63,252 bases of DNA, taken from assembly GCA_964614185.1 (NCBI GenBank), contig CAZTKJ010000014.1, positions 1 through 63,252 of the forward strand. Direction: 5' to 3'. Origin of the DNA: Suilimivivens sp964614185. GTDB lineage: Bacteria > Bacillota > Clostridia > Lachnospirales > Lachnospiraceae. Both the position numbers and the translations under genes were made by a program. Numbering within the stretch: the first letter of the stretch is position 1; each line of letters begins with the position of its first letter. Under the pieces are notes generated by a model. The model saw nothing but the letters and a program-made list of their open reading frames with translations. It did not search any database and was not told where the DNA came from. Shown here in pieces: positions 7,959 through 15,446 of the stretch.

Positions 7959-9071
7959 ATGGATGAAAACACGCAGGCAAAATTTGATGAGAAACTGCAA
8001 AGTCTCTTAGGAATTGCCAGAAAGAAAAAAAATGTATTGGAATATCAGGAAATCAACGATTATTTTGCTGATATGGCTTTGGGCGAGGAACAATTGGATA
8101 AAATACTGGAGACTCTGGAACACAGCGGAGTGGATATTCTTCGTATTACAGAAGATGATGATGTGGATGACGAAGAAATCATACTGACCGATGAAGATGA
8201 AGTAGATATGGAAAATCTGGATCTTTCCATACCTGATGGAATCAGTATTGAAGATCCCGTCAGGATGTATCTGAAAGAGATCGGTAAGGTGCCGCTGCTT
8301 AGCGCAGAGGAAGAAATTGAGCTTGCAAAGAAGATGGAAATGGGAGATCAGGATGCCAAAAAGCGTCTGGCAGAGGCAAATCTCCGTTTAGTAGTCAGTA
8401 TTGCCAAAAGATATGTAGGCCGTGGTATGCTGTTTCTGGATCTGATTCAGGAGGGGAACCTAGGTCTTATTAAAGCAGTGGAAAAATTTGATTATCGTAA
8501 GGGATATAAATTTTCTACTTATGCCACATGGTGGATCCGTCAGGCCATTACCAGGGCCATTGCAGATCAGGCCAGAACCATAAGGATTCCCGTGCACATG
8601 GTAGAAACTATTAATAAATTGATTCGTGTAAGCAGACAGCTCCTTCAGGAGCTGGGGCGTGAACCTACTCCCGAGGAAATTGCCAAGGAAATGAATCTTC
8701 CGGTAGAACGTGTCAGGGAAATTCTTAAGATTTCCCAGGAACCGGTATCTTTGGAAACCCCTATCGGCGAAGAAGAGGATTCACATCTTGGAGATTTTAT
8801 TCAGGATGATAACGTGCCTGTACCTGCAGATGCAGCGGCATTTACGCTCTTAAAGGAGCAGCTGGTAGAGGTACTCAGCACTTTGACAGACAGGGAACAG
8901 AAAGTGCTTCGCCTGCGTTTTGGACTGGATGACGGCAGAGCCAGGACGCTGGAAGAGGTGGGAAAAGAGTTCAGTGTTACCAGAGAGCGTATCAGACAGA
9001 TTGAAGCAAAAGCTCTGCGTAAGCTCCGCCATCCCAGCAGAAGCCGCAAATTAAAGGATTATCTGGATTAA
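7959..9071 (+). CDS. rpoD: RNA polymerase primary sigma factor (sigma-A/RpoD)
   Basis: The housekeeping sigma factor, 370 residues, close to the size of Bacillus SigA. An acidic N-terminal region 1.1 (residues 1-85) is followed by region 1.2 (DPVRMYLKEIG), region 2 with the core-binding and -10 recognition helices (FSTYATWWIRQAITRAI), region 3, and region 4 with the -35 recognition helix (TRERIRQIEAKALRKLRHP). AGGAAGGATGG precedes ATG 7959. The 45-base gap after dnaG holds a TATAAT (7929-7934) without a convincing -35, so an extra internal promoter is possible but unproven. Confidence 0.98.
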   Translation: MDENTQAKFDEKLQSLLGIARKKKNVLEYQEINDYFADMALGEEQLDKILETLEHSGVDILRITEDDDVDDEEIILTDEDEVDMENLDLSIPDGISIEDPVRMYLKEIGKVPLLSAEEEIELAKKMEMGDQDAKKRLAEANLRLVVSIAKRYVGRGMLFLDLIQEGNLGLIKAVEKFDYRKGYKFSTYATWWIRQAITRAIADQARTIRIPVHMVETINKLIRVSRQLLQELGREPTPEEIAKEMNLPVERVREILKISQEPVSLETPIGEEEDSHLGDFIQDDNVPVPADAAAFTLLKEQLVEVLSTLTDREQKVLRLRFGLDDGRARTLEEVGKEFSVTRERIRQIEAKALRKLRHPSRSRKLKDYLD

Positions 9072-9081
9072 GGATTTATAT

Positions 9082-9807
9082 ATGGGCAGAATGGTGGAGC
9101 TTTCAAAACGGATGCAGGCTGTAGCGGACATGGTGTCGGCAGGCAGTCGCGTATGTGATGTGGGATGTGACCATGGCTATGTGTCGATTTATCTTCTGCA
9201 AAGCAAAAGAGCACCTGCCGCACTTTCTATGGACATCAATCAGGGACCGCTTTTAAAAGCAAGAGAGCACATACGCAAATATGAGGTGGAAGATTACATA
9301 ACGCTCCGTATATCGGATGGTCTTGCTGCTTATCAGAAGGGAGAGGCGGATACCCTTTTATGTGCAGGAATGGGAGGCCGGCTGCTTATGAATATCCTTA
9401 GCAGAGAGCCGGATAAAACAGCTGATTTTAAAGAGCTGGTTTTACAGCCACAGTCGGAAATTCCCGTTTTTCGGAAATTTTTAAGAGAAAAGGGATATTA
9501 TTTCCTAAAAGAAGATATTGTTTTAGAAGGGGGAAAATTCTACCCTATCATGAAGGTGGCAAAGGGAGAAGAGCAAGAAGAAAAAGAGTTTCAGATTCAG
9601 GCAATGGAAGATTTACTGGGACCGCTTTTATTACAGCAGCGTCATCCTGTTCTTTGGCAGTTCCTTAAAAGAGAAATCGGTATAAGACAGGAAATCTTAA
9701 ATAAACTTGAAAAGCAGGAAGCAGGTGAACGGGCAGCTCTCAGAAAAACCCAGCTGCAGCAGGAACTGGAACTTTTACAAAAAGCCGAAGAAATGTGGGA
9801 TGTATAA
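9082..9807 (+). CDS. trmK: tRNA (adenine(22)-N(1))-methyltransferase
   Basis: A 241-residue SAM-dependent methyltransferase of the TrmK family, which methylates N1 of A22 in the D-loop of tRNA. The SAM-binding glycine motif is VCDVGCDHGYVSIYL near residue 27, and the later CAGMGGRLL motif is also family-typical. The C-terminus is a helical coiled-coil-like tail (EKQEAGERAALRKTQLQQE), as in Bacillus YqfN. It starts 10 bases after rpoD, which is also its usual neighbour in Firmicutes. Confidence 0.93.
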   Translation: MGRMVELSKRMQAVADMVSAGSRVCDVGCDHGYVSIYLLQSKRAPAALSMDINQGPLLKAREHIRKYEVEDYITLRISDGLAAYQKGEADTLLCAGMGGRLLMNILSREPDKTADFKELVLQPQSEIPVFRKFLREKGYYFLKEDIVLEGGKFYPIMKVAKGEEQEEKEFQIQAMEDLLGPLLLQQRHPVLWQFLKREIGIRQEILNKLEKQEAGERAALRKTQLQQELELLQKAEEMWDV

Positions 9808-9817
9808 GGAGGATTTG

Positions 9818-11473
9818 ATGGTTACAATTACAGTTGAGGGTGTAGAAAAACAGTATGAAGAAGGTATTACTTATGAAACAATTGCAAATGAATATCAGGC
9901 CAAGTATGGAAATATGATAGCCTTAGTGCTTGAAAACGGAAAGATAAGAGAATTGATAAAAAAGGTCCGCAAAGATTGTGAGCTTTCTTTTTTGACATTG
10001 CATGACAATATCGGTCATAAGGCATATGTCAGAACGGCATTGATGACTCTTGTTAAGTCTGTTTATGATGTACTTGGATTTGACAGAGTAACAAAGGTGA
10101 AAGTGGAATTTGCCATCGGACAGGGTTATTACTGTGATATCAGAATGGAAGAAGAACTGACCAAAGATATGGTAAAGAAGATCAGTGACAGAATGAGGGA
10201 ACTGGTTAAGCAGGATCTGCCCATTACCAAAAAAACCTATCCTATTGATGAAGCACGTGCTATTTTTAAGAACCGTTATATGGAAGATAAGGAAAAACTG
10301 TTCCGCTATAGGAGAAGTTCTTTTGTAAATATCTATAATCTTGATGGATTTTATGATTACTATTATGGCTATATGCTGCCCAGTACGGGATATGTGAAAT
10401 ATTTTGATCTCATGTTTTATGAAAAAGGAATTCTGCTTTTGATTCCGGGCACGGAAGAACCTGATAAGATTCATTATTTTGAACCCAGGGAAAAACTCTT
10501 CAATACGCTGAAAGTGTCTTCAAGCTGGGGTGAGATGCTGGGGATTGATTCAGTAGGTGATTTAAATGATGTGATCTGCAGCGGAAGCATCAATGATATG
10601 ATTCTGGTGCAGGAGGCGCTGTTAGAACGCAGAATTGGTGAAATCGCAAGAAAGATCGTGGATAAGGGCGATGTTAAATTTGTGTTGATTGCAGGCCCTT
10701 CTTCCTCAGGAAAAACCACCTTTTCCCACAGACTTTCCATTCAGCTGCGTACTTATGGCAAGATTCCCCATCCCATAGGGCTTGATGATTACTATATTGA
10801 CAGGGATAAACTTCCCAAAGACGAAAACGGGGAGTATGACTTTGAATGTCTGGAAGCTATTGATGTAAAGCAGTTCAATGAAGACATGACAAGGCTGCTT
10901 AATGGAGAGAGCGTAGAGTTGCCCAGTTTCAACTTTAAGACAGGGAAAAGAGAGTACCGTGGTCACGTAAAAAAATTAGGACCGGAAGAGATTCTTGTTA
11001 TAGAAGGGATTCATGGATTGAATCCTGCCACAACATATTCCCTGCCGGATAAAAGTAAGTTTAAAATTTATATCAGTGCCCTGACAAGTCTTAATATTGA
11101 TGAGCACAACAGGATCCCTACCACAGACGGAAGGCTTTTACGAAGGATTGTAAGGGATTCAAGAACAAGAGGGGCCAGCGCCAAGATAACTATTGGAATG
11201 TGGCCTTCTGTCAGAAGAGGGGAAGAGAACTATATCTTTCCTTTTCAGGAAGATGCTGATGAGATGTTCAATTCTGTGTTGATTTATGAACTGTCAGTTC
11301 TGAAACAGTATGCAGAACCGCTTCTGTTCAGTATTCAGCCGGGGGAACCGGAGTATTATGAGGCAAAGAGACTGCTGAAGTTTCTTGAGTATTTCCAGGG
11401 GATTGACAGTCAGAACGTACCCAGTAACTCCATATGCAGGGAATTTATTGGGGGAAGCTGTTTCCCTGTATAA
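9818..11473 (+). CDS. TGS-domain nucleoside (uridine) kinase family protein
   Basis: A 551-residue fusion: an N-terminal TGS domain (residues 1-60, beginning VTITVEGVEKQYEEG), a middle segment resembling the second additional domain of threonyl-tRNA synthetase (to about 200), and a C-terminal uridine-kinase-type P-loop domain. The Walker A motif is GPSSSGKTTFS near residue 295, followed by the acceptor-site motif LDDYYIDRDKLP. This architecture is common in Clostridia and is annotated as nucleoside kinase, but its substrate is not firmly known to me. I chose ATG 9818 because AAGGAGG lies 7 bases upstream; the longer in-frame start at 9707 overlaps trmK by 100 bases. Confidence 0.88.
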   Translation: MVTITVEGVEKQYEEGITYETIANEYQAKYGNMIALVLENGKIRELIKKVRKDCELSFLTLHDNIGHKAYVRTALMTLVKSVYDVLGFDRVTKVKVEFAIGQGYYCDIRMEEELTKDMVKKISDRMRELVKQDLPITKKTYPIDEARAIFKNRYMEDKEKLFRYRRSSFVNIYNLDGFYDYYYGYMLPSTGYVKYFDLMFYEKGILLLIPGTEEPDKIHYFEPREKLFNTLKVSSSWGEMLGIDSVGDLNDVICSGSINDMILVQEALLERRIGEIARKIVDKGDVKFVLIAGPSSSGKTTFSHRLSIQLRTYGKIPHPIGLDDYYIDRDKLPKDENGEYDFECLEAIDVKQFNEDMTRLLNGESVELPSFNFKTGKREYRGHVKKLGPEEILVIEGIHGLNPATTYSLPDKSKFKIYISALTSLNIDEHNRIPTTDGRLLRRIVRDSRTRGASAKITIGMWPSVRRGEENYIFPFQEDADEMFNSVLIYELSVLKQYAEPLLFSIQPGEPEYYEAKRLLKFLEYFQGIDSQNVPSNSICREFIGGSCFPV

Positions 11474-11474
11474 T
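11469..11474 (+). promoter_or_regulatory. -10 element for rnpB overlapping the kinase stop codon
   Basis: TATAAT at 11469-11474 contains the kinase stop TAA (11471-11473). Its expected start point, about 7 bases downstream, coincides with the 5' end of the RNase P RNA (11482). A -35 match is poor (TTATTG or TTGGGG near 11445-11453). Confidence 0.5.
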
Positions 11475-11481
11475 TGAAAGA

Positions 11482-11838
11482 AAGTCAAGTAGGATAGATG
11501 ATCGCGGCTGCTTAGGGCAGGTGAGGAAAGTCCGGGCTTCAAAGGGCAGGATGCCGGATAACGTCCGGTGGAGGTGACTCCAAGGCCAGTGCAACAGAAA
11601 TATACCGCCCTTGGCGCTGTTGCGCCAAGTGGTAAGGGTGGAAAGGCAGTGTAAGAGACTACCGCCTGCACGGTAACGGGCAGGGCACATGTAAACCCCA
11701 TCCGAAGCAAGACCAAACAGAAGGCGTTTGAACCGGCCCGGTGAGCTTTCAGGTAGGTCGCTGGATGCTGCTGGTAACAGCAGTACTAGATAGATGATCA
11801 TTCACGACATAACCCGGCTTATAGTCCTGCTTGACTTT
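11482..11838 (+). ncRNA. rnpB: RNase P RNA, class A
   Basis: The catalytic RNA of RNase P, about 357 bases, which removes 5' leaders from tRNA precursors. The terminal P1 helix is clear: AAGTCAAGTAGGA (11482-11494) pairs with TCCTGCTTGACTT (11825-11837). The conserved GAGGAAAGTCC block is near 11523, and the universal 3' block with AGATGATCATTCACGACA and AACCCGGCTTAT comes before the closing strand. Long P-stems such as CCGGATAACGTCCGG and CTTGGCGCTGTTGCGCCAAG are visible. No coding frame on either strand is credible here. It starts 8 bases after the kinase stop. Confidence 0.96.
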
Positions 11839-11868
11839 TAATATATTATGTTGGCCTAAAGGTCTTAT

Positions 11869-12576
11869 GTGCGGTATATGATGAAAAAATATATTTCTCT
11901 TTTTTTGCTGGCAGCATTACTTGTTATAGTTCTTTTTTGCGGACAGCAATCTTTAGAAGTTCCCATATTAACAGAAGAAAATGTAGAAAAGGCATATGAA
12001 AATGTGCTCTGCAGCGCTGTGCGTATACAGGGCAGTCAGTGTTATGGAAGCGGAAGTATCTTTGAAATCAACAAAAGTGAGATCATAATTGTGACAAATG
12101 CCCATATGATAGCTTCTATGGATGAGAACAGCTATGTGACTTTTTTTAATGGGGCAGAATGTAAGGGCAGCATCATAGGAAGCAGTGAAACTACAGATAT
12201 CGGTTTTTTAAGGGTGTCATGTTCGGAACTAACTAAAAAAGAGAAAAAACAGCTGAGAAGTGTAGGCAAAGCAACAGCATCTTATGAAAAACTGAAAAGA
12301 AACGACTGTTTTTTTATGATGGATATAGCAAGTGACAGTGAAAATCCTATCAGATATTCAGGAACGATAGTAGATAAGGCGAGATTTCTGACGGATTATA
12401 ACAGGGAAATGCTTTATGGAGACGGAATGGCAGTTCCGGGAATGTCAGGCAGTGGAATTTTTGATTATTACGGAAATTATATCGGAACCCTGTCGGGAGC
12501 AACAGAACACTATGAGCTGGCCGGAGTTCCCCTTGATGCGGTGCTGGAAGAATATGAGAAATGTCTTACAAACTAA
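11869..12576 (+). CDS. Exported trypsin-like serine protease
   Basis: A 235-residue protein with an N-terminal signal or anchor helix (residues 6-24), then a chymotrypsin-fold domain. Catalytic residues can be placed at His in VTNAHM, Asp in TTDIGFL and Ser in GMSGSGIFDYYGN, where the usual GNSGG box is changed to GMSGS. There is no PDZ domain, unlike DegP/HtrA. Start choice is uncertain: GTG 11869 has AAAGG 6 bases before it, while ATG 11878 and 11881 lie just downstream. It sits alone between rnpB and rpsT. Substrate and role are unknown. Confidence 0.8.
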   Translation: MRYMMKKYISLFLLAALLVIVLFCGQQSLEVPILTEENVEKAYENVLCSAVRIQGSQCYGSGSIFEINKSEIIIVTNAHMIASMDENSYVTFFNGAECKGSIIGSSETTDIGFLRVSCSELTKKEKKQLRSVGKATASYEKLKRNDCFFMMDIASDSENPIRYSGTIVDKARFLTDYNREMLYGDGMAVPGMSGSGIFDYYGNYIGTLSGATEHYELAGVPLDAVLEEYEKCLTN

Positions 12577-12579
12577 AAA

Positions 12580-12613
12580 ACCCGGAGCATAAGAGGGTAT
12601 TTATGCTTCGGGT
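12580..12613 (-). terminator. rpsT terminator
   Basis: ACCCGGAGCATAA (12580-12592) pairs with TTATGCTTCGGGT (12601-12613) with one wobble. Read on the minus strand, the stem is followed by TTTTTT, so it ends the rpsT transcript; on the plus strand the T tract is weak, though the hairpin may also stop the protease message. Confidence 0.85.
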
Positions 12614-12638
12614 CTGTTATTTATATGATAAAATACTA

Positions 12639-12902
12639 TTAAGCCATCTTGCTTACAGCCTGCGCTAAACGAGACACTTTTCTGGAAGCGGTATTTTTAT
12701 GATAAACGCCTTTTGAAGTTGCCTTGTCAATCGTAGAAGTAGCAGCGATTAATGCTTCTGAAGCTGCAGCCTTATCATTTGCTTCGATAGCGGCATTTAC
12801 TTTTTTAACAGCTGTCTTAACGCTGGACTTGATAGATTTATTTCTTGCAGCCTTTGTTCTGTTAACTAAAATTCTCTTCTTAGCAGATTTAATGTTAGCC
12901 AT
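12639..12902 (-). CDS. rpsT: 30S ribosomal protein S20
   Basis: An 87-residue, lysine- and alanine-rich helical protein beginning MANIKSAKKRILVNR, the S20 signature; it binds 16S rRNA early in small-subunit assembly. I start at ATG 12902, with AGGAGG 8 bases upstream; a frame extension of three residues to 12911 overlaps that ribosome site. It has its own strong promoter and terminator and diverges from gpr, the same neighbourhood as in Bacillus, where rpsT adjoins gpr-spoIIP-lepA-hemW. Confidence 0.97.
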   Translation of the reverse strand: MANIKSAKKRILVNRTKAARNKSIKSSVKTAVKKVNAAIEANDKAAASEALIAATSTIDKATSKGVYHKNTASRKVSRLAQAVSKMA

Positions 12903-12991
12903 GATGTACACCTCCTATTAAAATCATCAGTTTTCACGATGTTTCATTAAAGCCGGAGACACGGACGTCTTAATGTAAACACACGCATATT

Positions 12992-13020
12992 ATTTTATCC
13001 TTTGAAAGATTATATGTCAA
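12992..13020 (-). promoter_or_regulatory. Sigma-A promoter of rpsT
   Basis: On the minus strand TTGACA (13020-13015), 17 bases, then TAAAAT (12997-12992). This is near consensus and leaves a leader of about 80 bases before the start codon, long enough for regulation by S20. Confidence 0.8.
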
Positions 13021-13086
13021 TACTAAATACAGAAATATTTTGCAAAAATGTATTTTATAAAAAGAATTTCGTTTTCTTCTTTTTTA

Positions 13087-13118
13087 GAGTAGTAACTCAA
13101 AAGAATGTGCATACTGTA
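13087..13118 (+). promoter_or_regulatory. Possible sporulation sigma promoter for gpr
   Basis: GAGTA (13087-13091), 18 bases, then CATACTGTA (13110-13118) loosely resembles sigma-G sites (GnATR and CATnnTA). gpr is forespore-expressed in Bacillus, so a site here is expected, but the match is imperfect. Confidence 0.3.
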
Positions 13119-13152
13119 TAGAAGAAAAAATATGATGACTGTTGGAGGGAAA

Positions 13153-14061
13153 ATGAACAGCTTTAAGATAAGAACAGACCTTGCACTGGAGGCCAGGGAA
13201 AGTGTAGAAGAGGGAGCTGAAGAGCTTCGCGGGGTTTCTGTAGAAGAATTTTACAATGAAGAGAGCGAAGTTCGGGTGACAAAAGTAGTGATTGAATCCA
13301 AAAACAGCGCTAAGATACTGGGAAAACCCATAGGAACGTATATTACGCTGGAAGCTCCTGCCATGATACAGCCGGATGAGGAATATCACAAAGAAATATC
13401 AGCAGAGCTGGCTAAGCAGCTTAAAGAAGTGATTCCCGGAATAGAAAAGGAAATTTCTGTTATGGTGGTAGGCCTTGGCAATCGGGATGTGACAGCCGAT
13501 GCCCTGGGGCCTAATGTAATTGATAATCTCACCATAACAAGGCATATGGTAAAGGAGTTTGGCAAAGCAGCTTACGGGAAAAATAAGATGCATATGGTCA
13601 GTGGGCTGGTACCGGGCGTTATGGCTAAAACTGGTATGGAATCGGCAGAAATCATCAAGGGAGTAGTGGAAAAGACAGAACCTGATGTAGTGATCATTGT
13701 GGATGCCCTGGCAGCAAGATCCACAAAACGCCTGAACAGGACCATTCAGATAACCAATACAGGCATTCATCCCGGTTCCGGTGTAGGTAATCATCGAAAT
13801 TCTATTACGGAGGAAAATCTCGGGGTGCCGGTTATTGCAATAGGGGTTCCGACTGTTGTGGATGCTGCTACAATTGTTAATGATGCTCTCCAAAAGATCA
13901 TTGTTCAAATGTCAGAGAATGGGGTGAAACTGCATGAAGAGATGCGGGAGGGATTGCCGGAACTTTATAATATGTATGTAACAGGCAAAGACGTGGATTA
14001 TGAAATCAAGCAGATCAGCCACATTATCTGTGATGCCCTTAACTGTGCTTTGGAAGTATAG
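13153..14061 (+). CDS. gpr: Germination protease (GPR endopeptidase)
   Basis: A 302-residue peptidase of family A25 that starts degradation of small acid-soluble spore proteins at germination. Family blocks visible are RTDLALEARES at the N-terminus (the region of propeptide cleavage), GLGNRDVTADALGP, VSGLVPGVMAKTGM and HPGSGVGNHR. I start at ATG 13153, with GGAGGG at 13144-13149; the frame upstream to 13105 lacks a ribosome site. It is followed by spoIIP, as in Bacillus. Its presence is good evidence for endospore formation. Confidence 0.96.
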   Translation: MNSFKIRTDLALEARESVEEGAEELRGVSVEEFYNEESEVRVTKVVIESKNSAKILGKPIGTYITLEAPAMIQPDEEYHKEISAELAKQLKEVIPGIEKEISVMVVGLGNRDVTADALGPNVIDNLTITRHMVKEFGKAAYGKNKMHMVSGLVPGVMAKTGMESAEIIKGVVEKTEPDVVIIVDALAARSTKRLNRTIQITNTGIHPGSGVGNHRNSITEENLGVPVIAIGVPTVVDAATIVNDALQKIIVQMSENGVKLHEEMREGLPELYNMYVTGKDVDYEIKQISHIICDALNCALEV

Positions 14062-14116
14062 GGAAGAATGAATGTCCTGACAGCAGCATATACTTCCTTA
14101 GTGGGGTGTGCGCTGC

Positions 14117-15403
14117 ATGTCTGATAAAAAGAAAAAATTTAGAAAAAAATATATAGTAGCATGCGTTATTTTATTGCTGTTGTGCTGCCTGCTCTGTAGT
14201 TTATCAGGTAAATTAAAGCTGAAGCAGGAAAACCATATTTGGTCTATGCTATTTGCGGGAGTCTGCCGCCAGATGGAGAAAACTTATTTCATACTGCCGG
14301 TGTTTCTGGAGGAAGGGGAAGCTGAGATGAACAATTCTTCTCTGCTTTGGCATTTGATGGAAGAGGAACTTCCGTTGTATGGTTATCTTCAGAAGACAGG
14401 AAAAGAAGAGGATATAGAAGATGAAATCCTGGCTGAAATAATCAAAAGCCGGGAAGGCGCTGATGAAGATACAAAAAATATCGAAGAAAGCCGCCTGGAT
14501 TACGGAGAAGATGCACTGCATATTGAAAGCAGCATGATGGAAGAGATACAGAGAGAAAATGATAAGTATAAGGAAGAAATGGAGGAGGATGATTCAAAAG
14601 AGCAGGAACAGCCCACGGTTTTTCAGGCAGCAGAGTATCCTGCCTATACTTATGACTGGTCGGAAGAATGGGGATATGAAGATTTAGTTTCCAACTTTTA
14701 TGCCGTAGACAATACCACGGTTTTAAAAGAGGAATATATGAATCTGGATGATCTGCTCTATAAGGATCTGTCAGTAAATCAAGGAGCTGATGGTCCTCAA
14801 ATACTGATTTATCATACACATTCCCAGGAAGGGTTCGTAGATTCTGTTCCGGGAGATCCCTCCACTACCATTGTGGGAGCAGGAGAAAAACTTGCAAGAA
14901 TACTGACAGAGGAATATGGATTTAAAGTTCTTCATCATACCGGCGAATATGATGTGGAAAACAGAGATAATGCATATAATAATTCCCTGACGGAATTAGA
15001 AAGAATATTGGATGAAAACCCTACCATAGAAGTAGTGATCGATCTTCACAGGGATGAAATGAAAGAAGGGAAAAAGCTGGTCATTGACCTTCAGGGAAAG
15101 CCTACTGCCAGATTTATGTTCTTTAACGGCATGAGCCATATCAGGGACAAAGGGGATATTTCCTATCTGGAAAATCCTTACATACAGGAAAACCTGGCTT
15201 TTTCTTTCCAGACCCAGGTGGCGGCTAATGAGTATTATCCGGGAATTGCCCGCAGGATCTATCTTAAGGCATATCGATACAATATGCATTTAAAGCCCAA
15301 AAGCATGCTGATCGAATTAGGCGCCCAGACGAATACCGTAGAGGAGATCATGAATGCCTGCGATCCCCTTGCACATATCATTTCCATTGTTTTGAGCGGA
15401 TAA
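14117..15403 (+). CDS. spoIIP: Stage II sporulation protein P
   Basis: A 428-residue membrane-anchored cell-wall hydrolase that, with SpoIID and SpoIIM, removes septal peptidoglycan during engulfment. It has a basic N-terminus and one membrane helix (residues 10-30), an acidic linker to about 200, and the SpoIIP amidase/endopeptidase domain. Metal-binding motifs are ILIYHTHSQEGF, a glutamate-containing strand, and DLHRDE. The start is ATG 14117, preceded by GGGGT; an in-frame GTG is three codons upstream. It begins 55 bases after gpr, and its stop region holds the lepA promoter. Confidence 0.95.
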   Translation: MSDKKKKFRKKYIVACVILLLLCCLLCSLSGKLKLKQENHIWSMLFAGVCRQMEKTYFILPVFLEEGEAEMNNSSLLWHLMEEELPLYGYLQKTGKEEDIEDEILAEIIKSREGADEDTKNIEESRLDYGEDALHIESSMMEEIQRENDKYKEEMEEDDSKEQEQPTVFQAAEYPAYTYDWSEEWGYEDLVSNFYAVDNTTVLKEEYMNLDDLLYKDLSVNQGADGPQILIYHTHSQEGFVDSVPGDPSTTIVGAGEKLARILTEEYGFKVLHHTGEYDVENRDNAYNNSLTELERILDENPTIEVVIDLHRDEMKEGKKLVIDLQGKPTARFMFFNGMSHIRDKGDISYLENPYIQENLAFSFQTQVAANEYYPGIARRIYLKAYRYNMHLKPKSMLIELGAQTNTVEEIMNACDPLAHIISIVLSG

Positions 15404-15415
15404 ATGTGTTATACT
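15387..15415 (+). promoter_or_regulatory. Sigma-A promoter of lepA
   Basis: TTGTTT (15387-15392), a 17-base spacer, then TATACT (15410-15415). It overlaps the end of spoIIP, allowing lepA-hemW expression in vegetative cells independently of the sporulation genes. Confidence 0.6.
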
Positions 15416-15446
15416 CATTCTGTATGATATTTGGCAGGAGGTACAT

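Noticed and set aside
9707..9817. N-terminal extension of the nucleoside kinase
   Set aside because: It overlaps trmK, lacks a ribosome site and precedes the natural TGS domain start at ATG 9818.
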